Position numbers and translations under genes: made by a program | Notes under the pieces: generated by a model | What the model saw: only the letters and a program-made list of their open reading frames with translations | What the model was told of the DNA's origin: nothing | Databases searched by the model: none | Origin: Tamilnaduibacter salinus | Lineage (GTDB): Bacteria > Pseudomonadota > Gammaproteobacteria > Pseudomonadales > Oleiphilaceae | DNA length: 64,000 bases | Assembly (NCBI RefSeq): GCF_003096655.1 | Contig: NZ_QEKQ01000006.1 | Coordinates: 62,001 to 126,000 of the forward strand | Direction of reading: 5' to 3' | In this document: positions 17,334 to 27,088 of the stretch, in pieces | How positions within the stretch are numbered: position 1 is the first letter of the stretch | Layout of the letters: each line of letters begins with the position of its first letter

Positions 17334-20300
17334 CAGACAGTGACCGTCCTCAGCGAACGGATCTTCTGAGCCGTTTCGCCCGTCACCGGGTGGCGGCCAA
17401 CCTCCTGATGCTGCTGATGGTCATGGCCGGCACGTTTGCCCTGGGCAACCTGAATCGCCAGTTCTTTCCGAACTTTGCCACCGACTTCATCACGATCCAC
17501 GTCACCTGGCCCGGCGCCAGCGCCGAAGATGTGGCGCGCTCGATCACCACACCGCTGGAGCAGGAGTTGGGCAACCTGGACAGCGTCAAGGAGATGAGCT
17601 CCACCTCTTACCGGGGCGCCAGCAGCATCGTGCTCGAGTACGAGGAAGGAACCGACATGGGCATTGCCTTGGATCAGGTCAACGAGCATGTGGATCTGGT
17701 CCGCAACCTGCCCTCGGATTCCGAACGCCCTGAGATCAGCAAGGTGATCCGCAATGAGGAGATCGCCACGGTCATTCTCACCGGCGATACTCGCCTCGAA
17801 TCCCTCCGCAGCCTGGCGTACCAGTATGAGGAGGAACTGCTCGACCGGGGCATTGCGAAGGTGAACATTACCGGCCTGCCGGAGCGCCAGATCGCCATCG
17901 AAGTCCGCAGCAATGCCATTGCCCAGCTCGGTCTCTCACTGCCGCAGATCGGTCAGCGTGTTATCCAGCGCAGCCAGGACATCCCTGCCGGTACCGTAGG
18001 CGAGTCGGAAGCCGCGAGGGACGTTCGGAGCCTGCAGAAAGGACGCACGGCAGAGGCGTTTGGAGACATGCCGGTACTCACCACAGCGGACGGCCGTCGC
18101 CTGACACTTGATGATCTGGCCCGGGTACGGGAACGGTCAAAGGATAACAGCGTGCAGGTGTTCCACAATGGCCAGCCCGCCGTTCTAATGCAGCTCATGC
18201 GAGCCGAAACGACTGACGCGCTGGATTCAGCCGACACCATGAATCAGTGGCTGGCGGACACCCGACCCACCCTGCCGGAGGGCTTGTCCCTGCTCGCCTA
18301 TAAAGAGCAGTACCAGTACATCGTCGAGCGCATCAATCTGCTTCTTAAGAACGGCATCGGCGGGTTGATTCTGGTCGTCAGCATTCTGTTCCTGTTTCTC
18401 AACGGCCGGATCGCGTTCTGGGTCGCGGCGGGCATTCCCATCTCTCTGATGGGGACGCTGGCCATCCTCTGGCTCAATGGTGGCAGCATCAACATGATCA
18501 GCCTGTTTGCGCTGATCATGGCGCTGGGCATCATCGTTGATGATGCCATCGTGGTGGCCGAAGACGCGATGACGCACTACCAGTCCGGCGAACGGTCACT
18601 TCAGGCCGCCGAAGGCGGCGCCCGACGGATGCTGGTCCCGGTGATGAGTTCATCGCTGACCACAATTGCCGCCTTCCTGCCGCTGATGCTGGTCAGCGGC
18701 ATCATTGGCGACATTTTGAAGGATATTCCATTTGTCGTGATCTGCGTGATCGTGGCGTCACTGATTGAGAGTTTTCTGATTCTACCAGGGCACCTGCGCG
18801 CCTCTTTCCATCGTCACCAGCACCGCGACGAAGGACCGTTACGCGAACGCCTGGACCGGGCCTTCGCGCGCTTCCGGGATAATGTGTTCCGACCCGTCGC
18901 CCACTGGAGTCTCAACCACCGCGGCACCGTGATCGTTGCCACCCTCTCCGCGCTCGCGCTGAGCCTGTCGGTCGTGATCAGCGGCCATGTCCGATTCACC
19001 TTTTTCCCGACACCGGAATCCTCGCGCGTGATTGCCAGCGTCAAGTTCACGGCCGGTACGCCCCCGACAACGGTGAAAGACTATGGAAGACAGATGGAGG
19101 ACGTGCTAAGGCAGGTAACGGACCGGCTCACCAGCGAGGACGACGCACTGATTGATGTCGCCCTGTTGGAGCTGAACCGGGGCTCCTTCGACGGCGGGAT
19201 GAACATGGAGCGTGGCGAGCAGTACGCCATGGTGTCCGTGGAGCTGGTGCCTTCGGACCAGCGGACAGTCCGCAACCCGGAGCTGATCCAGGCCTGGCGG
19301 GAAGCCCTGCCAAGGCCGTCAGGACTGGAACAGCTGTCGATTACCAGCCCGTCCGGCGGCCCCCCGGGCAAGCCGGTGGATGTGTTCCTGTCGGGCGCCG
19401 ACGCCGACACCCTGAAGAAGGCCGCAGAAGCCCTCAAGACGGAACTGAGACAATACGAGGGTGTAACCGACATCCTAGACGACCTGCCCTGGGGGCAGCA
19501 GCAGTCGATTTTCTCCCTGACGCCCATGGCCGAATCGGTCGGCCTGACCATTGAAGACGTTGGGCGGCAGATGCGGGCCGCATTTGATGGCCAGTTGCTG
19601 CAGGTGTTCTACGACCAGCACGACGAAGTGGAAGTCCGGATCATGCTGACTCCGGAGGAACAGGAGCGCACCGAGACCTTGCAGACGCTCCCGATCGTGA
19701 CGCCGGCCGGCGAGACCACGCCGCTGGCGAACGTCATCAGAATCGAGCCTCGTCGCGGACTGGAGTTGCTCCGCCATACGGACGGTAAGCTGGGCGTGCA
19801 CGTCACCGCGGACGTCGATACCACCGTCACCAACGCCAACCAGGTCCTGAGCGATCTGGAGGCGGACGTGTTGCCGGGGCTGACCCGCCAGTACGGTGTT
19901 CAGGCCAGCTTTCAGGGTAAAGCGGAGGACCAGCGCGAGACCACGGGCGACATGAAGACCGGCGCGCTGATCGGGCTGGTGCTGATCTACGTGATCCTGG
20001 CCTGGGTGTTCGGCACCTATACCTGGCCGCTGGCGGTTATGCTCGCGATCCCGTTCGGTCTGTGCGGCGCCATTCTGGGGCACCTGTTGCTGGGCATCGA
20101 CCTGACCATTCTGTCGCTGTTCGGGATGTTCGGCCTGGCCGGGATCGTCATCAATGACTCGATTATTCTGGTGACGTTCTACAAGCAACTCCGGGAGCGC
20201 GATGTGCCCGTCCGTGAGGCGCTGCTTGAAGCGTCCTCAGCACGGCTCCGAGCCGTGCTGCTCACCTCACTGACCACCATCGGCGGGCTCCTGCCGCTGC

Positions 20301-20506
20301 TGTTCGAAACGTCCCTTCAGGCACAGTTCCTGATTCCGATGGCAGCCAGCATCGCATTCGGCCTCGCGGTCGGTACCTTCCTGATCCTGCTGGTGATTCC
20401 GGTGCTGCTGTCGTTCATTGAGGACGGTCGGTCACGACTGCCCGGGCGGACACGTCCGGGCGGCTCAGGTCGCTCCCAACCCGCTTCCGAAGAGTGGTCA
20501 CATTGA
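17330..20506 (+). CDS. RND-type multidrug efflux permease
   Basis: A 1058-residue inner-membrane pump of the AcrB/HAE1-related group. It has the twelve-helix RND layout with two large periplasmic loops. The proton-relay Asp pair is in IIVDDAIVVAEDAM near residue 403, and the second-half equivalent lies in GIVINDSIILVTFYKQL near residue 940. It forms a tripartite pump with the upstream adaptor, but no outer-membrane factor is encoded nearby, so a TolC-like channel must come from elsewhere. Substrates are unknown, and no local regulator is visible. Confidence 0.95.
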   Translation: MTDSDRPQRTDLLSRFARHRVAANLLMLLMVMAGTFALGNLNRQFFPNFATDFITIHVTWPGASAEDVARSITTPLEQELGNLDSVKEMSSTSYRGASSIVLEYEEGTDMGIALDQVNEHVDLVRNLPSDSERPEISKVIRNEEIATVILTGDTRLESLRSLAYQYEEELLDRGIAKVNITGLPERQIAIEVRSNAIAQLGLSLPQIGQRVIQRSQDIPAGTVGESEAARDVRSLQKGRTAEAFGDMPVLTTADGRRLTLDDLARVRERSKDNSVQVFHNGQPAVLMQLMRAETTDALDSADTMNQWLADTRPTLPEGLSLLAYKEQYQYIVERINLLLKNGIGGLILVVSILFLFLNGRIAFWVAAGIPISLMGTLAILWLNGGSINMISLFALIMALGIIVDDAIVVAEDAMTHYQSGERSLQAAEGGARRMLVPVMSSSLTTIAAFLPLMLVSGIIGDILKDIPFVVICVIVASLIESFLILPGHLRASFHRHQHRDEGPLRERLDRAFARFRDNVFRPVAHWSLNHRGTVIVATLSALALSLSVVISGHVRFTFFPTPESSRVIASVKFTAGTPPTTVKDYGRQMEDVLRQVTDRLTSEDDALIDVALLELNRGSFDGGMNMERGEQYAMVSVELVPSDQRTVRNPELIQAWREALPRPSGLEQLSITSPSGGPPGKPVDVFLSGADADTLKKAAEALKTELRQYEGVTDILDDLPWGQQQSIFSLTPMAESVGLTIEDVGRQMRAAFDGQLLQVFYDQHDEVEVRIMLTPEEQERTETLQTLPIVTPAGETTPLANVIRIEPRRGLELLRHTDGKLGVHVTADVDTTVTNANQVLSDLEADVLPGLTRQYGVQASFQGKAEDQRETTGDMKTGALIGLVLIYVILAWVFGTYTWPLAVMLAIPFGLCGAILGHLLLGIDLTILSLFGMFGLAGIVINDSIILVTFYKQLRERDVPVREALLEASSARLRAVLLTSLTTIGGLLPLLFETSLQAQFLIPMAASIAFGLAVGTFLILLVIPVLLSFIEDGRSRLPGRTRPGGSGRSQPASEEWSH

Positions 20507-20698
20507 CCGGACGGTCGGCCTGAGCGTCATTGACATCCCGACCTCCCGAACAGATGATGCGGGAACCCGGACGACACCATGAGCGTGTGACCGGTGGAGG
20601 GGCCACCGAAAGGCTCCCCGGACAAGAAGAACAACCCAAAAGAATAAGAGGCTGCGGCACGTGCAGCCGCGAGAAAAAAATAACCGACGAGTGACTCC

Positions 20699-21928
20699 AT
20701 GAGCGCGCTGTTGCAAGACACACAATTCTGGCAATACCTGAGCATTCCGGTGATTGCGGCCCTGATCGGCTGGGTCACCAACTGGCTGGCCATCAAGATG
20801 ACCTTCTATCCCCTCGAGTTCATCGGCATCCGCCCCATCTACGGCTGGCAGGGCATCATTCCCTCCAAGGCCCGGAAAATGGCAGCCATCAGCGTCGACG
20901 CCACCATTTCAAAAATCGGCACGGTGCAGGAGATCTTCGAGCAGATCGATCCCGGCGTACTGGCCGAGTATGTGGTCGAGTCCGTCGATCCCAGAATCGA
21001 GGAGTACGTGGACGAGCTGATGCTCCACGAGTACCCAACTTTCTGGGAAAACCTGCCAACCTCGGCCCGCAACATGGTCTATGACCGGGTGCGCAAATCC
21101 ATGCCGGGTCAGGTGGACAATCTTGTCGGTGACATTTCGGACAACATTGAGGACCTGCTGGATATCAAGGGCATGGTGGTGGATCATCTGGCCCAAGATA
21201 AACGCCTTCTGAACAGAATATTCCTGGAGTGCGGCGACAAAGAGTTCCGTTTTATCGTCAATTCGGGCTTGTACTTCGGTTTCCTGTTCGGCCTGGTCCA
21301 AATGACGGTCTGGTATTTCTATTCCGCCTGGTGGGTCCTGCCGCTATTCGGTCTGCTGGTTGGGTGGGCGACCAACTGGATTGCGCTCAACGTCATTTTC
21401 CGACCGCTCAACGAGAAGAAGGTCGGCCCGGTACGGGTACAAGGGCTGTTTCTGAAACGCCAGCCCGAGGTGGCTGAATCGTTCACCTACATCGTCACTC
21501 ACGAGATTCTGACGGTAGGCAACATCATTGGCTCAGTCCTCAACGGTCCCAACGGGGAGCGTGCGCAGAACATGGTCCGCAAGCACATCAAACCGCTTGT
21601 TGACGAGACCGCCGGTATGGGCAAGGCGCTCACCCAGATGGCGTTCGGCCCAACCGGGTTCGCGACGCTCAAGAACAAGGTCGGCGAGAAGGCCCTGGAA
21701 CTGTCGGCCACCTCCTTCCACAACCCGGTGTTCGAGAAAGACCGGGCGGAGGCAGTCCAGCGCATCATGGTCGAACGCATGGTGGCGCTCTCCTCAGAGG
21801 AATTCCAGGACCTGCTGCGGCCCTGCTTCCAGGAAGATGAGATCAAGCTGATCATGGTGGGGGCATTTCTCGGGATGTGCGCCGGTATCTCCCAGCTGAT
21901 CTTCATCTTCGGCCATCAATTCATGTAG
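20699..21928 (+). CDS. DUF445 family membrane protein
   Basis: A 409-residue protein of the DUF445 family, of unknown function. A hydrophobic N-terminal segment leads into GWVTNWLAIKMTFYPLEFIG, and a near copy GWATNWIALNVIFRPLNEKK recurs near residue 225, an internal repeat typical of the family. A further helix closes the C-terminus (KLIMVGAFLGMCAGISQLIF, one long hydrophobic stretch). Soluble helical regions lie between. It stands alone, 190 bases after the RND pump. Confidence 0.88.
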   Translation: MSALLQDTQFWQYLSIPVIAALIGWVTNWLAIKMTFYPLEFIGIRPIYGWQGIIPSKARKMAAISVDATISKIGTVQEIFEQIDPGVLAEYVVESVDPRIEEYVDELMLHEYPTFWENLPTSARNMVYDRVRKSMPGQVDNLVGDISDNIEDLLDIKGMVVDHLAQDKRLLNRIFLECGDKEFRFIVNSGLYFGFLFGLVQMTVWYFYSAWWVLPLFGLLVGWATNWIALNVIFRPLNEKKVGPVRVQGLFLKRQPEVAESFTYIVTHEILTVGNIIGSVLNGPNGERAQNMVRKHIKPLVDETAGMGKALTQMAFGPTGFATLKNKVGEKALELSATSFHNPVFEKDRAEAVQRIMVERMVALSSEEFQDLLRPCFQEDEIKLIMVGAFLGMCAGISQLIFIFGHQFM

Positions 21929-22068
21929 GACCCGGGTGGGTGGCAACCTCCCACACCCTTTCTATACTGACCAGTTGAGGGACGCCTCAGTGCAGGCGCC
22001 CGTTGCAGGCCCGACAGTGTCCGTACCGCTTGATCCGGACGGCCAACACGCAGGGAGTCGCCAAACGA

Positions 22069-23106
22069 ATGTGGCGCGTTTTACGCTGGTTCAAGAGAGA
22101 GCAGCCATCGGCTCCCCCCACTCGGAGTCACTTGCTCAATACGGCTCATGAAACACCGGCTGGCGACGACACGCAGCTGCCATTGCGACGGCTGGAAGCA
22201 TCGCTGTTTTGCTGGTTGCTCGACACCCCTCCGCACAAGCTTCGCCACGAGGACCCCAACGAACCCGAGGTCCGCCAGGAGATTCAACGACGGTTGCGCC
22301 AATCCGGACTGACGGAGCTCCCCCGCAAGCCATCGGTGCTGCCCCGACTGATGAGCGCCCTGGCAGATGAACGCATCAACCGGCATGACCTTACCGAGAT
22401 CCTGCTTGCGGACCCGTCGCTGACCACTCAACTGCTGGACGTCGCGAACAGCCCATTCTTCAAACCAGGCGACCAGTCTATTGAATCCGTGGAGCATGCG
22501 GTATTCATGCTGGGCCTGGATGGCATCCGCAACGTTGCCTCGGCGGCGATCATGCGCCCGATGATGGCTGCGCGGAACAGCCAGGAGGCCCTATTCGCCC
22601 AGCGCACCTGGCGCTGGGGCCTTGCCTGTGCACGATCAGCCGAACTGATCGCCAACACGCATGGTGGGGACGGTAACGGCTTCTTCATGGTAGGCCTGCT
22701 GCCGGCACTGTCCTACATCACACTACGCCGGGAAGTGGTCCATATTGCGAAGGGAACCGGCGACCGGATCGCGGTCACGCCGGCGCTGATCCGCAGCCTG
22801 TTAAAGAGCTGGGACTGGGAAACCACACAGAAAATCGCCGAAGCCTGGCACCTGCCACCGCAGTACCACGCCTGGCTTCTGGCGGCGGAACGGCCCGCGC
22901 CCCGGACGGCACACAGCCCACTCAATGACGGCATTATCCTTGGCACGCGCGAAGTTCTGCGCCGCGCCAACCAGCTCAACCTCCCCGAGGACACGCTGCA
23001 GGCGGCGCTGCAGCTCAGCGAATCCCAGTTTCAGTCCATCCGCGCCTCGCTTCTGACGATGCTTCAGAGCGACCGATCCGGGAAACCGGACACTCCCAGC
23101 GCCTGA
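22069..23106 (+). CDS. HDOD domain protein
   Basis: A 345-residue protein with an HDOD domain from about residue 95 to 290: LPRKPSVLPRLMSALAD, LTEILLADPSLTTQLLDVANS, and VEHAVFMLGLDGIRNVASA. HDOD proteins are non-catalytic relatives of HD phosphohydrolases and act in signalling. The first 70 residues are divergent. ATG 22069 is preferred because it opens a plausible basic N-terminus after GGGAG, but spacing is long and an earlier TTG is possible. Its stop lies one base before the stop of the convergent YihY-family gene. Confidence 0.85.
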   Translation: MWRVLRWFKREQPSAPPTRSHLLNTAHETPAGDDTQLPLRRLEASLFCWLLDTPPHKLRHEDPNEPEVRQEIQRRLRQSGLTELPRKPSVLPRLMSALADERINRHDLTEILLADPSLTTQLLDVANSPFFKPGDQSIESVEHAVFMLGLDGIRNVASAAIMRPMMAARNSQEALFAQRTWRWGLACARSAELIANTHGGDGNGFFMVGLLPALSYITLRREVVHIAKGTGDRIAVTPALIRSLLKSWDWETTQKIAEAWHLPPQYHAWLLAAERPAPRTAHSPLNDGIILGTREVLRRANQLNLPEDTLQAALQLSESQFQSIRASLLTMLQSDRSGKPDTPSA

Positions 23107-23107
23107 T

Positions 23108-24460
23108 TCAGTCGGGTGCTTCCGCAGGCTCCGTGGCCGACGATGCGCCTGCCGGGGCCTGCCCCGAAGCCAGCAGCTCCGCCAGTGTTCGGCGGTCATC
23201 GCCACCGCCAGCGCTCCGGATATCGTCAGGGACAACGGTTGGCACCCGCTCGACCAGACCGTCTTCGTCGGCACGCACGACACGAAGAATGTCCTGGACG
23301 GTAATCAGGTCCAATGCTTTGCCGGGAATCAGCCCGTCACCACTCTCCCCGGCCAGACTCAGTAACCGGGCCCGGATCAGCTTGTCGCTCACCCGACGGG
23401 TGACTTCTCCCGGCACACGCATGCGATGCTCCAACACCTCCTGACACGGCGCCGGTTCTCCCCGGCTGAACGGCACCGCGGCCATCCACATCAGAGCCAG
23501 CCCGACCGATTCCTGCAGCTCGGGGGAGTAACGCACCTCGGCCCGTTTGGCAACCGCCGCCGGGTGCTGAAGGTAGAAGACGATGCTGGCGCCAATCAGC
23601 AGGATCAGCCAGTTCAGGTACAGCCAGATCAACAGAATGATGCCGATGGCAAAGCTGGAATAAATGGCCGCGTACTTGGCAGACCCCGCCACGAAGGAGG
23701 CAAACAACAGACTGCCGGCCTGCCAGGATACCCCTGCCAGAAGACCGCCGACCAGGGCATAACCAATCCGGACCCGCGTGTTGGGCATGAAGACGTACAC
23801 AAAGGAGAAGGCAAGCACCACCAGGAAGAAGGGCATCAGACGGCTGACTTCCAGAATCAGCATGCCGAAGGGCTCGACGGTCATCAGCGCCTGAACGATG
23901 TCCGACGACAGAATGGTCGCGCTGATCCCAATGGCCGAAGCCATCAATAGCGGCCCTACCATAATGACGCTCAGATAGTTACTGAACCGCTGGGCGACCG
24001 AACGCATCTGGGGAACTCGCCAGATCATATTGAATGATCGCTCGATCTTCTGGACCAGGGAAATGACGGTGTAGACCAGCAGCACCAACCCGACCGATCC
24101 CAATACCCCGACCTTCATGTTATCCACGAATCCGAGGATGCGGTCCGCCATCTCGAGCCCCTGCTCGCCCATGGGCTCGAAGAACTGGTACATCAGCGGC
24201 TCCATACGCTGATGAACACCGAGGGCTTTGAGCACTGAAAAGCTCAGAGCCATCAGCGGCACAATGCTCAGAAGAGTCGTATAGACCAGGCTCATGGCAT
24301 GCAGCGTCAACTGACCATTGATGACATCGCGGATCACCGCATAGCCGGTTCGACCAACACGGTACAACCAGGTCCAGGGGAACGATTCCGGCGGGTTGGG
24401 ATTGGCGAGAATCCAGTTCTCCGCCGCCTGCAGGCGGTCCTTCAATCGAATCGTCGTCAC
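23108..24460 (-). CDS. YihY/virulence factor BrkB family membrane protein
   Basis: An inner-membrane protein of about 450 residues. The signature LHAMSLVYTTLLSIVPLMAL, KIERSFNMIWRVP and the six or so membrane helices match the YihY/UPF0761 family, whose function is unsettled. A C-terminal extension of about 150 residues contains a winged-helix-like region (REPAPCQEVLEHRMRVPGE onwards) as in many gammaproteobacterial members. The start is uncertain: GTG 24460 gives TTIRLKDRLQAAENWIL as the N-terminus and is preferred; a GTG at 24529 would overlap the upstream methyltransferase gene by 32 bases and has no ribosome binding site. Confidence 0.87.
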   Translation of the reverse strand: MTTIRLKDRLQAAENWILANPNPPESFPWTWLYRVGRTGYAVIRDVINGQLTLHAMSLVYTTLLSIVPLMALSFSVLKALGVHQRMEPLMYQFFEPMGEQGLEMADRILGFVDNMKVGVLGSVGLVLLVYTVISLVQKIERSFNMIWRVPQMRSVAQRFSNYLSVIMVGPLLMASAIGISATILSSDIVQALMTVEPFGMLILEVSRLMPFFLVVLAFSFVYVFMPNTRVRIGYALVGGLLAGVSWQAGSLLFASFVAGSAKYAAIYSSFAIGIILLIWLYLNWLILLIGASIVFYLQHPAAVAKRAEVRYSPELQESVGLALMWMAAVPFSRGEPAPCQEVLEHRMRVPGEVTRRVSDKLIRARLLSLAGESGDGLIPGKALDLITVQDILRVVRADEDGLVERVPTVVPDDIRSAGGGDDRRTLAELLASGQAPAGASSATEPAEAPD

Positions 24461-24497
24461 AGTGGTTATCCCGTCGCTTTGAGGCGCCGCCCGCCTG

Positions 24498-25055
24498 TCA
24501 GGGTTGTTTCTTGCGGCAGATGTAGACACAGGCCGGTGGCATGTTAAGCATCACCCATCGGGTGTCCACGTCATCATAGATGGCACTGAGGTAGGGTAAC
24601 AGCTGCCGGGAGTACTGAAAGGCGATGAACAGTCCTCCGGGACTGAGTGTTCGGTGGATGACCGCCAGCAGATGCTCGCGCGCTGTGTCGTCCAGGTTGG
24701 CAAACGGCAGGCAGGAAACAATGCAGTCCGCCTGCCCCGGGCCGCGCTGTTTGAGCACCCGCTCCAGCTCAAAGGCATCCCTCTCCAGCCAGACGCCCGG
24801 AAACCGCGACATCAGATCGGTCCGCATGTGCGGATCCTGCTCAAAGCAGTAGAACCGGGACTGCGGGCTGCGCAATCGATTGATGGCCTGGGTGACCACG
24901 CCCGTTCCGGCACCCAGCTCGACCACGGTATTGGCCCTCTGCCAATCGACCGCCTCCATCATGGAACCCACCAGCATCCGGGAGCTGGGCAGAACGCTGC
25001 CGATCTGGGCCGGCGATTCAATGAATTTCCTGATAAAACGCCAGTGCTTTCTCAT
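24498..25055 (-). CDS. Class I SAM-dependent methyltransferase, PmtA-like
   Basis: The 185-residue protein begins MRKHWRFIRKFIESPAQIGS and has SAM motif I VVELGAGTGVVTQAI near residue 44 and SCLPFANLDD near residue 112. The small size, FIRKFI..P..IGSVLPSS start and LPF motif resemble the phospholipid N-methyltransferase (PmtA)/ribosomal RNA adenine dimethylase-like group, so a phospholipid substrate is possible but unproven. ATG 25055 follows CAGAGGAC; a longer GTG start at 25130 would run into the preceding gene. Confidence 0.8.
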   Translation of the reverse strand: MRKHWRFIRKFIESPAQIGSVLPSSRMLVGSMMEAVDWQRANTVVELGAGTGVVTQAINRLRSPQSRFYCFEQDPHMRTDLMSRFPGVWLERDAFELERVLKQRGPGQADCIVSCLPFANLDDTAREHLLAVIHRTLSPGGLFIAFQYSRQLLPYLSAIYDDVDTRWVMLNMPPACVYICRKKQP

Positions 25056-25104
25056 CAGGCGCTGTCCTCTGGCTCTTCTTGTTGTTGCAGTGGTGCCCTG
25101 CCAT

Positions 25105-26058
25105 TCAACCGGTTGCGTGTTTATGGACACTGTTTCTCAGGTTTTCAGCCGTCTTCTCAACAATACTCTGTCTCGCCTCCCGGCTCGCCCAGGCGCAATG
25201 GGGCGTGACAATCAGGTTGGGAATGTCCCCTGCGAGCAGCGGATTGCCATTGCGAGGCGGCTCCCCCGTCAGCACATCAAAGCCGGCACCACCGATGCGA
25301 CGCTCACGAAGTGCCTCCGCCAACGCCGTTTCATCCACCAGCCCACCCCGGCTGGTATTGATGATCAGCGCCTCGTTTTTCATTGCCGCCAGCTCCGACG
25401 CTCCGATCAACCCGTCCGTCTCGGGCGTCAGCAGGCAATGGAGGGAAAGCACGTCGACATGCGGCAACAGCTCCTCAATCGGTGCTCTCGGGTAACCATC
25501 CACATCACCGGCCGACTGTCCCGGACGGGCACCCAGCACCACTTTCATCCCAAATGCCTCGGCCCGGCGCGCCACGGCGCGACCGATATCGCCGAACCCG
25601 ACAATGCACAGGGTCTTGCCTTCCAGCTCCATCACCGGATGATTCATCAGGCAGAACTGGGGGCTCTCCGCCCACGCACCGGCCTGGACATCCTGGTGAT
25701 AATCGATCAGGTGCGTCGCCAGGGCGAGCATCAACGCCACCGTATGCTGCGCGACGGTCGAGGTGCCATAGCGGGTGGCATTCAAAACGGTGATGCCGGC
25801 GGCCTCGGCGGCCGGCAGATCAATGTTGTTCTTCCCAGTCGCCGTCAGGACGATGGTATGGAGATCAGGGCAGGCATCGAAATGGGACTGGTTCAGAACC
25901 ACCTTATTGGTCACGACAACCCCGAAACCACGAATACGCTCCAGCACCTGGTCGGGCGCCGTCCTCTGGTAACAGGTCAGACCGCGAGCCGCCTCTTCCA
26001 TAGGTGTCAGGTCGATATCGTCGCCGAGGGTGGCCGCATCCAGAAATACTGCGCTCAT
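25105..26058 (-). CDS. D-2-hydroxyacid dehydrogenase (glycerate dehydrogenase-like)
   Basis: A 317-residue NAD-dependent 2-hydroxyacid dehydrogenase. It shows the substrate-binding GKNNIDLPAA region, the nucleotide motif VGFGDIGRAVARRA near residue 155, the catalytic Arg in INTSRGGLVDE, Glu in LTGEPP and His in VTPHCAWAS. The overall sequence fits hydroxypyruvate reductase/glycerate dehydrogenase (HprA), so it may link serine and glycerate metabolism. It starts at ATG 26058 on the minus strand with a poor ribosome binding site (AAGGAGCC just upstream is close). Confidence 0.88.
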   Translation of the reverse strand: MSAVFLDAATLGDDIDLTPMEEAARGLTCYQRTAPDQVLERIRGFGVVVTNKVVLNQSHFDACPDLHTIVLTATGKNNIDLPAAEAAGITVLNATRYGTSTVAQHTVALMLALATHLIDYHQDVQAGAWAESPQFCLMNHPVMELEGKTLCIVGFGDIGRAVARRAEAFGMKVVLGARPGQSAGDVDGYPRAPIEELLPHVDVLSLHCLLTPETDGLIGASELAAMKNEALIINTSRGGLVDETALAEALRERRIGGAGFDVLTGEPPRNGNPLLAGDIPNLIVTPHCAWASREARQSIVEKTAENLRNSVHKHATG

Positions 26059-26196
26059 GGCTCCTTATCCATCCGGGCAGAGGGTTTGGAAACCAGCACG
26101 AGGCCAACGGTTTCCTGAGCCCCTGTAGCTTACACTCAAAATCGGGGATAACCATACCGTGAACGGGGGATTACGGGAAAGTGACAGGGCATCACC

Positions 26197-26224
26197 AAAA
26201 AAGCGCCGGAGCGGACCCCGGCGC
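26197..26224 (-). terminator. Rho-independent terminator for the binding-protein gene
   Basis: Read on the minus strand, a 7-bp GC stem (GCGCCGG at 26203-26209 with CCGGCGC at 26218-26224) is followed by six T residues. It lies about 55 bases after the stop of the minus-strand binding-protein gene, and is the clearest intrinsic terminator in the window. Confidence 0.85.
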
Positions 26225-26227
26225 GAA

Positions 26228-26251
26228 CAACCCACCGAAGGGTGTGGGTTG
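26228..26251 (-). terminator. Second hairpin after the binding-protein gene
   Basis: CAACCCAC (26228-26235) pairs exactly with GTGGGTTG (26244-26251) around an 8-base loop, directly before the intrinsic terminator. It may protect the message 3' end or act as a first pausing hairpin. Confidence 0.5.
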
Positions 26252-26277
26252 ACCAAACAATCATCTCAGCCGCCCGA

Positions 26278-27027
26278 TCAGCGGTACTGGCTCAGAACCG
26301 AGGCACGCTCCTGATCGGACAACGCATCCAGCGCACTCTGCAACGTACTGACGACCTCGTCCGGCGTGTCTTTGTGGAAGGCATAGAACAGTTCGCCCTC
26401 GCTCAGGACGTGCACCACTTCAAAGTTGTCGGTATCAAACCCGGCATTGTTAATCAGCCAGAACGCCACGTTCTGCTCATAAGCCCAGAGGTCGACCCGA
26501 CCGGCCTGCAGCTTGCGCATCGCCGGTTCCGGCTTGGGGTTGAGATCCAGGTTGCCGTCGGTGGCGCCGGCATCACGGACCAGCTCCTCGGCAACGTCGT
26601 CCCGGACGACGGCGATGCTCGGGCTGGCGAAATCCGACGCGCTGTTCAACGTCACATCACTGCCCTTTTTCGCAATCAGGGCGATCTTTGTATCCGTGAT
26701 CGGGCCGGCCCATTTGAAAAGCGGCTCGCGCTTCTCGGTCCGGGTTGTCGCAAACAGCATGGTCTGCGGTTTGTTCTGAAGCGTCTGATAGCCGCGTGCC
26801 CAGGGCAGTAACTGAATATCCGATCGCTGAATACCGAGGCCGGCCTTGTCGGAGGCCGCCATCAGCATGTCAACGCTGATGCCTTTCAGCTCTCCATCCA
26901 CCCTGAAATTAAAGGGCGGGTAGGTCTCGGTCATCATCTGGTAGTCCTTCAGATCAGCGGTCGCCATGCTGCTGAACACCGACGCCGTCGCCAGGATGGC
27001 AGTGCAAAGTAGAGTCTGAATTCGCAT
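26278..27027 (-). CDS. Periplasmic substrate-binding protein (family 3 type), no transporter genes adjacent
   Basis: A 249-residue protein with a signal peptide (MRIQTLLCTAILATASV start, cleavage near ATA) and the bacterial extracellular solute-binding fold: TETYPPFNFRVDGELKGISV, then GYQTLQNKPQTMLFATTRTE. It resembles the group of small binding proteins in marine gammaproteobacteria that lack a dedicated ABC transporter. No permease or ATPase follows; a chemoreceptor gene lies upstream on the same strand, so a sensory role is possible. It ends in a clear terminator. Confidence 0.85.
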   Translation of the reverse strand: MRIQTLLCTAILATASVFSSMATADLKDYQMMTETYPPFNFRVDGELKGISVDMLMAASDKAGLGIQRSDIQLLPWARGYQTLQNKPQTMLFATTRTEKREPLFKWAGPITDTKIALIAKKGSDVTLNSASDFASPSIAVVRDDVAEELVRDAGATDGNLDLNPKPEPAMRKLQAGRVDLWAYEQNVAFWLINNAGFDTDNFEVVHVLSEGELFYAFHKDTPDEVVSTLQSALDALSDQERASVLSQYR

Positions 27028-27088
27028 ACGCTCACCTTGTGTCGTGGGTTTCTGGTCTTCGACAGCAAACGATCTGCTGCTCCGGACG

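Noticed and set aside
20560-20690. Small hairpins between the RND pump and the DUF445 gene
   Set aside because: Stems are short (five or six base pairs) and followed by A-rich rather than T-rich sequence on the plus strand, so they were not called terminators.
24880-26118. Open frame of about 412 codons opposite the methyltransferase and 2-hydroxyacid dehydrogenase genes
   Set aside because: It spans two well-supported genes and their gap on the other strand and has no family resemblance.
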